Assembly (NCBI GenBank): GCA_900555525.1
Contig: USLP01000096.1
Span: forward strand, 1 to 5,845
From: an uncultured Eubacteriales bacterium
Lineage (GTDB): Bacteria > Bacillota > Clostridia > UMGS1840
DNA length: 5,845 bases
Direction of reading: 5' to 3'
Translations under genes and position numbers: made by a program
Shown here: in pieces, positions 1 to 5,845 of the stretch
Numbering within the stretch: position 1 is the first letter of the stretch
Layout: every line of letters starts with the position of its first letter
Notes under the pieces: model-generated
What the model saw: the letters and a program-made list of their open reading frames with translations, nothing else
What the model was told of the DNA's origin: nothing
Database searches by the model: none

Positions 1-695
1 TTTCCCTCGTCCGTATAACCGCCTATTCCCGATTTTGCAAATTCGTAGCTTGAAAGGAGCGGACAGCGAGTGGAAAGTGTGCGTGCGCCCGCCTTATTTG
101 TAGCGGGGAGCGGATATGATTTTGTTCCCGCGATTTCGATATAATTGGGATTTTCGGAGGCTTTTTTTATAATTGTTGCCATATCCCTTGCGGTTGTATA
201 ATTATCCTGTGCAAAAAGTCCCGTAACGTTTGTGAAGTTTGTGTTGTTACAGCCGAGATTTTTCACGGTTTCATTCATTTTTGCGACAAACGACGCCGTA
301 TCGCCCGAAATGTTTTCAGCGGCTATAACGGCGCAGTCGTTGGCAGACTGCATAAGCATACCGTAAAGAGCTTCTCTTAAGCTCAAAACCTCTCCGCTGA
401 CAAGACCGAGCGTATTTGTTCCGTAAACGCTTCCGATTGCCGCGTCGCTTGCGGTTAATATCGTGTCAAGGTCAGTACTTTCCATTGCGGTAAGCGCAGC
501 AACGGCTTTTACAAGTCCCGCGGGGTACTGCTGTTTGTCGGGGTTTTTTTCAAATAATATCTGACCTGTACCCAAGTCCATAAGAACCGCAGAGTCGCTC
601 GCAGGGTTAAAATCCGTTGACGGAGCCGCCCATACGGAAAGACTGAGCAGACAAAAAACGCATAAAATTACGCTTAAATATTTCATCGTTTTCAT
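1..695 (-). CDS. Secreted S11 (PBP5/DacF-type) D-Ala-D-Ala carboxypeptidase-like protein, probably inactive; 3' end outside window
   Basis: This reading frame starts at ATG 695-693 and is open to the left edge (231 complete codons, no stop), so the C-terminus is missing. Residues 1-24 form a signal peptide: a Lys-containing start, a hydrophobic core (about 7-22) and a WAA cleavage region. The mature part follows the S11 fold that normally trims the terminal D-Ala from peptidoglycan stem peptides outside the membrane: VLMDLGTGQILFEKN (37-51), the motif-1 region YPAGLVK (57-63), LREALYGML (106-114), SAN motif 2 (117-119), MNETVKNLG (140-148), YTTARD (166-171) and GIGGYTDEG (223-231). Family members have SxxK in motif 1; here it is GLVK, so the nucleophilic Ser is Gly60 while the Lys is kept. 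The family KTG-Y-T is also altered to GG-Y-T. Fold assignment is confident; loss of carboxypeptidase activity is inferred. The gene has its own promoter and Shine-Dalgarno site. Confidence 0.85.
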   Translation of the reverse strand, partial: MKTMKYLSVILCVFCLLSLSVWAAPSTDFNPASDSAVLMDLGTGQILFEKNPDKQQYPAGLVKAVAALTAMESTDLDTILTASDAAIGSVYGTNTLGLVSGEVLSLREALYGMLMQSANDCAVIAAENISGDTASFVAKMNETVKNLGCNNTNFTNVTGLFAQDNYTTARDMATIIKKASENPNYIEIAGTKSYPLPATNKAGARTLSTRCPLLSSYEFAKSGIGGYTDEG

Positions 696-704
696 ATATA
701 AGTA

Positions 705-711
705 CTCCTTT
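705..711 (-). promoter_or_regulatory. Shine-Dalgarno site of the S11-like gene
   Basis: The minus strand reads AAAGGAG here, 9 bases before ATG 695-693. A second in-frame ATG at 686-684 (Met4) lies 18 bases from this site, so the first ATG is the better start, and it also gives the signal peptide its N-terminal Lys. Confidence 0.8.
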
Positions 712-729
712 ATATAGTTATATACACTA

Positions 730-758
730 ATTATATAACAAAAAGTCGAATTTTGCAA
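730..758 (-). promoter_or_regulatory. Sigma-A type promoter for the S11-like gene
   Basis: On the minus strand a -35 box TTGCAA (758-753) and a perfect -10 box TATAAT (735-730) are separated by exactly 17 bases. The start of transcription would fall near 723-725, giving a leader of roughly 30 bases that contains only the Shine-Dalgarno site and no room for a riboswitch. The promoter lies in the only intergenic gap of the window (696-782), so the S11-like gene can be transcribed apart from the upstream murD-M42-radical SAM genes. I see no GC-rich terminator hairpin in the gap, so readthrough from upstream is also possible. Confidence 0.75.
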
Positions 759-782
759 GGAATTTTTAAAAAAAATATTAAA

Positions 783-2153
783 TTATGTTAAAATTAATGA
801 TTTTGTAGGATTTTTCAGCTTGAAATCCGCAGTTAAAAGCCTTGAAAATTCCTCTGCCCTGTTAAAACCGTTTTCCTTATAAAGCCCAAAAAACAGCTTG
901 AAAAGCGTAGGATGCGACATGGGAGGCTTGTTTTTTAAAGCGTTTCCGCACATAAGAAAAAAGTCATACGGCAAAATATCATTGTTTTCAAAAAGAAAAT
1001 CAAGAGATGCAGGGAAAAAGCCTTTATTTGAAAAAACTTCAAGTCCGTTTTCGGCGATTTTCAGTTCGCTCGTATCTGAAACACTCAAAAAATCGGTTTT
1101 TATAAACTGATAGGGCGGATAGCTTGAGTATACAATTCCGTATTTTTGCGCGTCCTTTTCAATCTGCGTACCGTGTAGAACCTTTAAAAATCCAAGCTGT
1201 AAAACGTGAGGCTTTAATGCGTAAACCTTGTTAAAGCCGTTTTTAAACGATTCCAAATTTTCATACGGAAGTCCTGCAATTAAGTCGGCATGAACGGTTA
1301 CTTCGGTTTCGTTTATGATTCTTCCCAGGTTTTTGAAAATAAGTGCGGTATCATTTTTTCTGTTTATCGCACCGAGCGTTTTTTCGTTCAAAGACTGGAT
1401 TCCTACTTCAAACCTAAAAAGGTCTTTTCGCGCTTTTTTCAAAAGCTCAAAATCCTTTTCCGAGAAAAGTTCGGGCTTTATTTCAAAGTGAAAGTCCGTA
1501 GTGCGTGAATTTTCTATGATAAATTTGAAAATTTCATATGCGTCTTTTCTTATGTTAAATGTTCGGTCAATGAATTTTACCTTTTTGACATTGTTTTCAA
1601 AAAAGAAGGTTAAATCCTTTTTCACCGTGTCAAAATCCTTGAAACGCAGTTCTTTTTCCAGTGAGGAAATGCAGTATGAACAGCGGTACGGACACCCTCT
1701 CGAGCTTTCGTAATAAACCGTTTTTCCCGTGTCGGGGATTTTTTCGTACGAAAAGGGGAGCGCGTTAAAATCCGCACGGTCGGAGTTGCCCGTTAAGTAT
1801 TCGTACATTTGGCTTTCGCCTTCGCCCGTTATGATTTTGTCAACGCCTGCATAGATTTTGCCCGAATAGCCTGCTTCGGGTCCTCCGAAAATGATTTTTA
1901 CGTGTTTGAGCGCTTTTTTTATATCGTCGGCAAGACGGCAGGCGAGACTGATATTCCAAATATACGTTGAAAATCCGATTATATCGGGTGATTTTTCAAC
2001 TATATCAAAAAATATATCCTCATACGGGTCATTAATCGTGTATTCGCATATTTCCGATTCTATACCCTTTAGTTTCAAATACTCCTTTATCGAGTAAACC
2101 GCAAGCGAAACGTGAGTATACCTCGAATTAAGCCCTATAAGAAGCAGCTTCAT
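783..2153 (-). CDS. B12-binding-domain radical SAM protein, DUF4080-like, with short C-terminus
   Basis: This 456-residue protein has an N-terminal Rossmann-like B12-binding-type domain (about 1-125) with the family start LNSRYTHVSLA (8-18), GGPEA (90-94) and GEGE (110-113). A radical SAM barrel follows (about 145-340), with the [4Fe-4S] cluster motif C154-x3-C158-x2-C161 inside SSRGCPYRCSYC, then KFIDRTFN (193-200), EVGIQS (249-254) and ADLIAGLP (289-296). The enzyme should bind a 4Fe-4S cluster and cleave S-adenosylmethionine; the substrate is unknown. The cobalamin-contacting DxHxxG motif is absent, so B12 use is uncertain. As I recall the DUF4080 family, members usually run about 100 residues further; this one stops soon after a short helical tail (about 410-456). 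The start overlaps the preceding stop as ATGA and has GGAGA (2165-2161) 7 bases upstream, so it is translationally coupled to the M42-like gene. Superfamily call is firm, the DUF4080 assignment is likely, and the biological role is unknown. Confidence 0.85.
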   Translation of the reverse strand: MKLLLIGLNSRYTHVSLAVYSIKEYLKLKGIESEICEYTINDPYEDIFFDIVEKSPDIIGFSTYIWNISLACRLADDIKKALKHVKIIFGGPEAGYSGKIYAGVDKIITGEGESQMYEYLTGNSDRADFNALPFSYEKIPDTGKTVYYESSRGCPYRCSYCISSLEKELRFKDFDTVKKDLTFFFENNVKKVKFIDRTFNIRKDAYEIFKFIIENSRTTDFHFEIKPELFSEKDFELLKKARKDLFRFEVGIQSLNEKTLGAINRKNDTALIFKNLGRIINETEVTVHADLIAGLPYENLESFKNGFNKVYALKPHVLQLGFLKVLHGTQIEKDAQKYGIVYSSYPPYQFIKTDFLSVSDTSELKIAENGLEVFSNKGFFPASLDFLFENNDILPYDFFLMCGNALKNKPPMSHPTLFKLFFGLYKENGFNRAEEFSRLLTADFKLKNPTKSLILT

Positions 2154-2983
2154 GACAGATTCTCCAAAAAGTCTTTTAGCTTATCCACGGAGGATTTTGA
2201 TATTTTAACCGCATTTGCACCTACAGACGTGCATTTTAACGCAATGCCTGCCGCAGTATTGCAACCGCCTGCCAGATAATACGAATCGGCATTTGATATA
2301 TTGTTTTCGGATATATATGCCGAAAGCTTGTCCGTTTTGTATTCCGAAATATAGTTTTTTTCCTTTTTCAAAAATGCGGTATCGTCCTTTATATCCTCAA
2401 AAAGCGTAATGAAAAACGCATTGTCGGCTTTGATGTTTTTTCCGAGCGCATATGCGCCCTTTGCTTTTTCTCTTATAAAACAGAAAATCATCTTGTCGGG
2501 ATATTCGTTTTTGATTAGAATATCAAAAATATTTTTCAGCGCATACGCTTTCTCATTTGTAAAATAATAATTTCCCAAGGTTTCAAAATACGGCTTGATA
2601 TAAAGCGTATCGCCTGCCTTTGCTATGCGCTCTGCGCTTTTTTTGTCATCAGCTCCGAAATCAAATGTATAATCCTCTTTGCTTTTTGTTATATAACCGG
2701 TTTTGTTTCCCGCCATAATCCTTTCGTTTGTGATTGAGTCGGAGGGTGCAAACAGAGGGACGGAGTGCATTTCTCCTTTTTCGGATATGTCGGTAACAAG
2801 AAACGCATTTTCCGAAACGCATATCCCCACAACAACGCTTTTTGCGTCTTCTTTCTGCGAGTTTTTTATCATAATAAGATTGTCAAATTCATCGAAATAA
2901 GCTTCGTTCACATAAACGGAGTTTTCTTTTTTTATATTTTCCAAATACGGTTTTTCAAAGCCGTAAACGGGATTTTTAATCAT
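2150..2983 (-). CDS. M42 peptidase-like protein lacking metal ligands (probable pseudoenzyme)
   Basis: This 277-residue protein has no recognisable catalytic motif, but read against the two upstream M42 proteins it aligns along its length. GFEKP (8-12) matches GYETP. VVVGICVSENAFLV (50-63) matches FGIFAHMDEVGFGV. DFGADDKKSAE (108-118) matches DIGAKNKEDAL. GDTLYI (124-129) matches GDPIYW. EKAYALKNIFDIL (144-156) matches SKALDDRAGVYAIL. IREKAKGAYALG (170-181) matches TREEIGLFGA. GGCNTAAGIA (239-248) matches GGNDAGSIS. At the ligand positions it has His to Cys55, Asp to Ser57, bridging Asp to Ala148, second Glu to Lys173, Asp/Glu to Thr193, and the segment with the last His is deleted. Only Glu172 remains. 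The PPHL-type loop is also missing. The protein should therefore not bind the two metals or cleave peptides; a structural or regulatory partner of the neighbouring M42 enzymes is inferred. Start: GGAGG (2997-2993) 9 bases before ATG; the gene overlaps the upstream M42 gene by 8 bases. The frame is intact, so this is not a decaying pseudogene. Confidence 0.75.
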   Translation of the reverse strand: MIKNPVYGFEKPYLENIKKENSVYVNEAYFDEFDNLIMIKNSQKEDAKSVVVGICVSENAFLVTDISEKGEMHSVPLFAPSDSITNERIMAGNKTGYITKSKEDYTFDFGADDKKSAERIAKAGDTLYIKPYFETLGNYYFTNEKAYALKNIFDILIKNEYPDKMIFCFIREKAKGAYALGKNIKADNAFFITLFEDIKDDTAFLKKEKNYISEYKTDKLSAYISENNISNADSYYLAGGCNTAAGIALKCTSVGANAVKISKSSVDKLKDFLENLS

Positions 2984-3965
2984 TTTCCAAGTCCTCCAAT
3001 ATTTTTTTGCATATATTAATCATACTGTTAAGGTCGTTTTTTGAAATTACCGAAATGGGCGAATGAATGTAACGTCCCGGCAGAGAAAGCACGGCGGTTT
3101 TTATTCCTCCGCTTCTGTATGAGATACTGCCTGCATCGTTTCCGCCCTTTACCGTAAGCTTTTTCTGAATCGGAATTTTGTTTTTTTGTGCGGTTTCCCA
3201 AATCATTTTATTTAATTCCGCATTTGAAACGCTTGCACCGTCCATAACGGAAAGAGCGGGACCGTTACCCAAAACCGTTGTTTTTATACCGTCCTCAATC
3301 ATATCGGCACACGTGGTTGTTTCAAGCACGAGGGCATTTTTTATATTCAGTCTCGGCGTTATGGTTTTTGCGCCGAAAAGTCCGATTTCTTCCCTTGTGT
3401 TAAAAACTGCCGTAAAGCTGTATTTTTTTTCTTTTAAAAGCATGAGAATGGCATAAACACCCGCTCTGTCGTCCAAAGCCTTTGATTTTATAAGACCGTC
3501 CCCGAATTCACGGTATTCGCTTATCCAGTATATCGGGTCGCCTATGTTTACGTATTTCAGAGCGTCCTCTTTGTTTTTTGCGCCGATGTCTATAAAAAGG
3601 TCGTCATAGGTGAGCGCCGCTTCTTTGTTTTGTTTCAAATGCTTCGGCTTGTTTCCTATAACGCCGTTTACCTTGTTTTCGCCGATTTGAACGCATGAGG
3701 ACGGTAGGATTTTTTCCAAAATACCGCCTATGGGCGCAAATTTTATCATTCCGTCCGAGGTTATCCCTCTGACGCCGAAGCCTACCTCGTCCATGTGCGC
3801 GAAAATTCCGAAATTCTGCGGATTTTCTCCCGAAAAAGCCATGATATTTCCGAGCTTGTCAACCTCATACGGGATTTCGTTTTCTTTCAGAAATCCGCAT
3901 ATATATTTTATAACGGGAGTCTCATATCCCGAAGCTCCGCAAAGCGAGCAAAGTTCCTTTAACAT
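2976..3965 (-). CDS. M42 family metallopeptidase (TET/CelM-type aminopeptidase), second copy
   Basis: This 329-residue protein has the usual length for M42 cytosolic dinuclear-metal aminopeptidases, which assemble into large hollow dodecamers and trim peptides from the N-terminus. Visible residues: H57-x-D59-E60 (AHMDE), a PDZ-like dimerisation domain (about 65-155) with the KHL loop (108-110), D165 in ALDDRAG, the E192-E193 pair in TREEIG (catalytic base and metal ligand), E215 in VLETTT, GGNDAG (274-279) and H301 in RYIHSP. The whole two-metal site is present. The ligand at 215 is Glu, whereas the upstream paralogue and characterised TET peptidases have Asp. The start has a strong AAGGAGG (3982-3976) 10 bases upstream and overlaps the previous gene by 7 bases (ATGTTAA). 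No signal peptide is seen. Substrate preference cannot be read from sequence; an endoglucanase label sometimes given to CelM homologues would be misleading. Confidence 0.93.
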   Translation of the reverse strand: MLKELCSLCGASGYETPVIKYICGFLKENEIPYEVDKLGNIMAFSGENPQNFGIFAHMDEVGFGVRGITSDGMIKFAPIGGILEKILPSSCVQIGENKVNGVIGNKPKHLKQNKEAALTYDDLFIDIGAKNKEDALKYVNIGDPIYWISEYREFGDGLIKSKALDDRAGVYAILMLLKEKKYSFTAVFNTREEIGLFGAKTITPRLNIKNALVLETTTCADMIEDGIKTTVLGNGPALSVMDGASVSNAELNKMIWETAQKNKIPIQKKLTVKGGNDAGSISYRSGGIKTAVLSLPGRYIHSPISVISKNDLNSMINICKKILEDLEND

Positions 3966-4948
3966 ATAGCGTCTCCCTCCTTTTTCAGGGAATTCCAGTC
4001 AAATTTGCTTATAAATCTGCTTAATGATTTTATATCCTTTACACTTAATGTTTCGCAGGTCGTGTGCATATACTTAAGCGGAATGGAAAGCATAATCGCA
4101 GGCACGTTATGCGTAACCGTGTTATATGCGTTTGTACCCGGGTTTTCGGGTTCAAATTCAATATTAAACGGTATTTCTTCTTTTTTCAGTTTATTTTCTA
4201 TGATTTTCGTAATTCTGTTATCGAGTATACCGCCGTAGCAGATTGTGAATCCGCCTCCGATAGGGTAAGCACGGTAATCGGGAAGTCCGTCAAACCAGCC
4301 GTGCGTAACGTCAATGTTTATTGCAAGGTCAAAGCTGTGTTTGTTTAAAAAATGCTCTATACCCTGCGTTCCCGTTTCCTCCCTTACACTTGCCAATACC
4401 GTAACATCAGCGTTTTCCGTCTTTTTCGCCGCCAAAAGCGCACAGTAAAGACCTGCTCTGTCATCGAGCGCACCCGATGTTATCCTGCTGTTTTTGAGCC
4501 GCATAAAATTTGTCCTGAATTTTATCGGGTCGCCGACGGAAACATATTTGGAAATATCCTTTATACCCGTATCGATAAGCTGCGTTTCGCCGTCTTTTTT
4601 ATCAAGATGAGGGGGAACTGCGCCTATAATTCCGTAAATAGGCTCCCTGCCGTATACCGTTACCTCCGTGCAGAAAAGATTGCCGAGGTCAACTCCGCCC
4701 ACAGGTGCAAATTTAAGAAAGCCGTTTTTTAAAACCTCCGTTACAACAAGCCCTATTTCATCTCGGTGAGCGTCCAAAAGGAGCGAAAAATCACTCTTTT
4801 CGGAAAATTTCTGTGCAAAAATATTGCCGTATTTATCCTTTTGCGGAACGAGACCGAATTCCTTTATAATTTCAAAAAGCTTGTCGTCGCTCATGTATTC
4901 GTATCCCGAAACCGCATTTAATTTGCATAGCCGTTCAAGTCTGTTCAT
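3959..4948 (-). CDS. M42 family metallopeptidase (TET/CelM-type aminopeptidase), first copy
   Basis: This 329-residue cytosolic aminopeptidase of family M42 is clearly paralogous to the gene just downstream. The two-metal active site is complete: H61-x-D63-E64 (DAHRDE), D162 in ALDDRAG as the bridging ligand, E190-E191 in VREETG, D213 in INIDVTHG and H295 in KYMHTT. The intervening PDZ-like domain (about 70-155) carries FAPVGG (80-85) and the conserved PPHL loop (112-115). GTNAYN (271-276) replaces the GGNDAG of the second copy, a substrate-pocket difference that suggests distinct specificity. A tail of about 14 residues (316-329, FDWNSLKKEGDAIC) extends past the usual last helix. Its ATG overlaps the murD stop as ATGA; GGTGA (4960-4956) lies 7 bases upstream, so translation is probably coupled to murD. 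Peptidase activity is confident from motifs; the natural peptides are unknown. Confidence 0.93.
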   Translation of the reverse strand: MNRLERLCKLNAVSGYEYMSDDKLFEIIKEFGLVPQKDKYGNIFAQKFSEKSDFSLLLDAHRDEIGLVVTEVLKNGFLKFAPVGGVDLGNLFCTEVTVYGREPIYGIIGAVPPHLDKKDGETQLIDTGIKDISKYVSVGDPIKFRTNFMRLKNSRITSGALDDRAGLYCALLAAKKTENADVTVLASVREETGTQGIEHFLNKHSFDLAINIDVTHGWFDGLPDYRAYPIGGGFTICYGGILDNRITKIIENKLKKEEIPFNIEFEPENPGTNAYNTVTHNVPAIMLSIPLKYMHTTCETLSVKDIKSLSRFISKFDWNSLKKEGDAIC

Positions 4949-5845
4949 AGCTTTTTCACCAATTCCTTAAACTGATTTCCTCTGTCCGCAAAGTTTTTGA
5001 AATAATCAAAGCTTGCGCAGGCAGGGCATAACGTAACGATATCACCGCTTACGGCATTTTTCGCCGCCGCATTTACGGCGTCCGCCAAATCGCTCGCCGT
5101 GTAAATCGGAAAATTACCGTCAACCTTCAAAACCGCATTTTTGATTTTATCTTTCGTAAAGCCCATAACGATAAGAAGCTTAACCTTGTCTGTAATAACC
5201 TTTGCAAGATTGTCAAAAGCTATACCCTTATCGCTTCCGCCCGCAATCATGATAACCTTTTGGTTAAAAGAGTTAAGCCCTGCTATTGCTCTTGTGGGGC
5301 TTGACGCAATCGAATCGTTATAATATTTCACACCGTTTTTTTCGCAGACAAATTCTATTCTGTGTTCAACGCCGCCAAAGGTTTGCGCCACCTTTTTTAT
5401 AGTTTCAAAACCGCATAAGCCGTAAACGGCGCATATTGCGGCTAAATAGTTATCAACATTATGAATACCCGGAAGAATTATATCAGACGCTTTCATAACA
5501 AATTCGTCATTATAAAAAATATCGCCGTCTTTAAGATATGCGCCGTTTTTCTGCGGATTTTTAAGGCTGAATGTAACGCTGTTTTCTGTAATGAAGCTTT
5601 TTGTAATATCGTTTTCGGCATTAAGTATTACTTTTTTGCAGCCATGGGTGAATATGTTTTTCTTCGCTTCAACGTATTCCGCCATATCTTTATGCTTATC
5701 GAGATGATTCGGAGCAATGTTTGTGATTACCGCTATATCGGGACTTTTTGTCATTGACATAAGCTGAAAGCTTGAAAGTTCCACAACGGCATAATCGTCT
5801 TTTGTCATTTGGTTAAGACGTGGAAGCAGAGGCTCGCCGATATTT
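4945..5845 (-). CDS. murD: UDP-N-acetylmuramoyl-L-alanine--D-glutamate ligase MurD, 5' end outside window
   Basis: MurD adds D-Glu to UDP-MurNAc-L-Ala in the cytoplasm using ATP, the second step of stem-peptide synthesis. The frame is open to the right edge; 299 residues are visible of the roughly 450 usual, so the UDP-binding domain and the P-loop lie outside. The Met at 5808 is internal: upstream codons continue with the MurD motif NIGEPLL. Counting from the first visible residue: NIG (1-3), ELSSFQL (22-28), PNHLDKH (45-51), EAKK (59-62; one Lys is expected to be the carbamylated residue), GIHNVDN (126-132, start of the C-terminal domain region), EHR (160-162), NDS (176-178), GGSDKG (202-207), CPACASFD (273-280) and RGNQF (288-292). 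All motifs of an active ligase in this part are present. NDSIASSPTR, in place of NDSKATN, distinguishes this MurD from the classical type. It is the first visible gene of the overlapping series. Confidence 0.95.
   Translation of the reverse strand, partial: NIGEPLLPRLNQMTKDDYAVVELSSFQLMSMTKSPDIAVITNIAPNHLDKHKDMAEYVEAKKNIFTHGCKKVILNAENDITKSFITENSVTFSLKNPQKNGAYLKDGDIFYNDEFVMKASDIILPGIHNVDNYLAAICAVYGLCGFETIKKVAQTFGGVEHRIEFVCEKNGVKYYNDSIASSPTRAIAGLNSFNQKVIMIAGGSDKGIAFDNLAKVITDKVKLLIVMGFTKDKIKNAVLKVDGNFPIYTASDLADAVNAAAKNAVSGDIVTLCPACASFDYFKNFADRGNQFKELVKKL

Noticed and set aside
759..785. A/T-rich run after the radical SAM stop, considered as a rho-independent terminator
   Set aside because: The minus strand has a run of T, but no GC-containing stem precedes it; only weak A-T pairings can be drawn.
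2150..2983. The M42-like gene as a decaying pseudogene
   Set aside because: The frame is uninterrupted, it has a well-placed GGAGG site, overlaps both neighbours cleanly, and conserved hydrophobic and glycine positions remain while only the active-site residues and loops are lost. That pattern fits selection on a non-catalytic protein.
4352..4732. A plus-strand open frame of 126 codons inside the first M42 gene, and other plus-strand frames across the window
   Set aside because: They lie fully opposite well-supported genes, lack convincing Shine-Dalgarno sites, and their products show no recognisable motif. They are antisense shadows.
5290..5325. MurD motif NDSIASSPTR differing from NDSKATN
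   Set aside because: This variant is, to my knowledge, common in MurD of Clostridia and some other phyla, and the other ligase motifs are intact.
1..5845. Search for CRISPR arrays, tRNA or rRNA genes, insertion sequences and long repeats
   Set aside because: Nearly the whole window is overlapping protein-coding sequence; the only gap is 87 bases, and no repeat array, terminal inverted repeat or RNA gene was seen.

Overview
All genes lie on the minus strand, so transcription runs from position 5845 toward 1. The composition is moderately AT-rich, the Shine-Dalgarno sites are strong GGAGG type, and the one visible promoter is of sigma-A type. Together with tandem M42 peptidases, a DUF4080-like radical SAM protein and an S11 D-Ala-D-Ala carboxypeptidase-like protein, this suggests an anaerobic low-GC Firmicute of class Clostridia, possibly a gut commensal. 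The taxonomy is an inference; there is no rRNA or other marker in the window.

Layout in transcription order: (1) the C-terminal two thirds of murD, cut by the right window edge; (2) an M42 metallo-aminopeptidase with every expected active-site residue (4948-3959); (3) a second M42 peptidase with a Glu where the first has an Asp metal ligand (3965-2976); (4) a 277-residue protein with no obvious name that aligns along its whole length to the two M42 proteins but has lost nearly all metal ligands, read here as an M42 pseudoenzyme (2983-2150); (5) a B12-binding-type radical SAM protein with a short C-terminus (2153-783). Each of these five genes overlaps the next by 4 to 8 bases, so they form one tightly coupled transcription unit. 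After an 87-base AT-rich gap holding a clear sigma-A promoter comes (6) a secreted S11 (PBP5/DacF-type) protein whose 3' end is cut by the left window edge.

Two things stand out. The tandem M42 triplet comprises two apparently active subunits and one catalytically dead paralogue, suggesting a hetero-oligomeric peptidase with a structural or regulatory subunit. The S11 protein has Gly in place of the nucleophilic Ser of the SxxK motif and a disrupted KTG motif, while its fold, signal peptide and SxN motif are retained, so it too looks like a pseudoenzyme. Coupling of peptidases to murD fits a link between peptide or amino-acid turnover and cell-wall precursor synthesis, but that is inference only.
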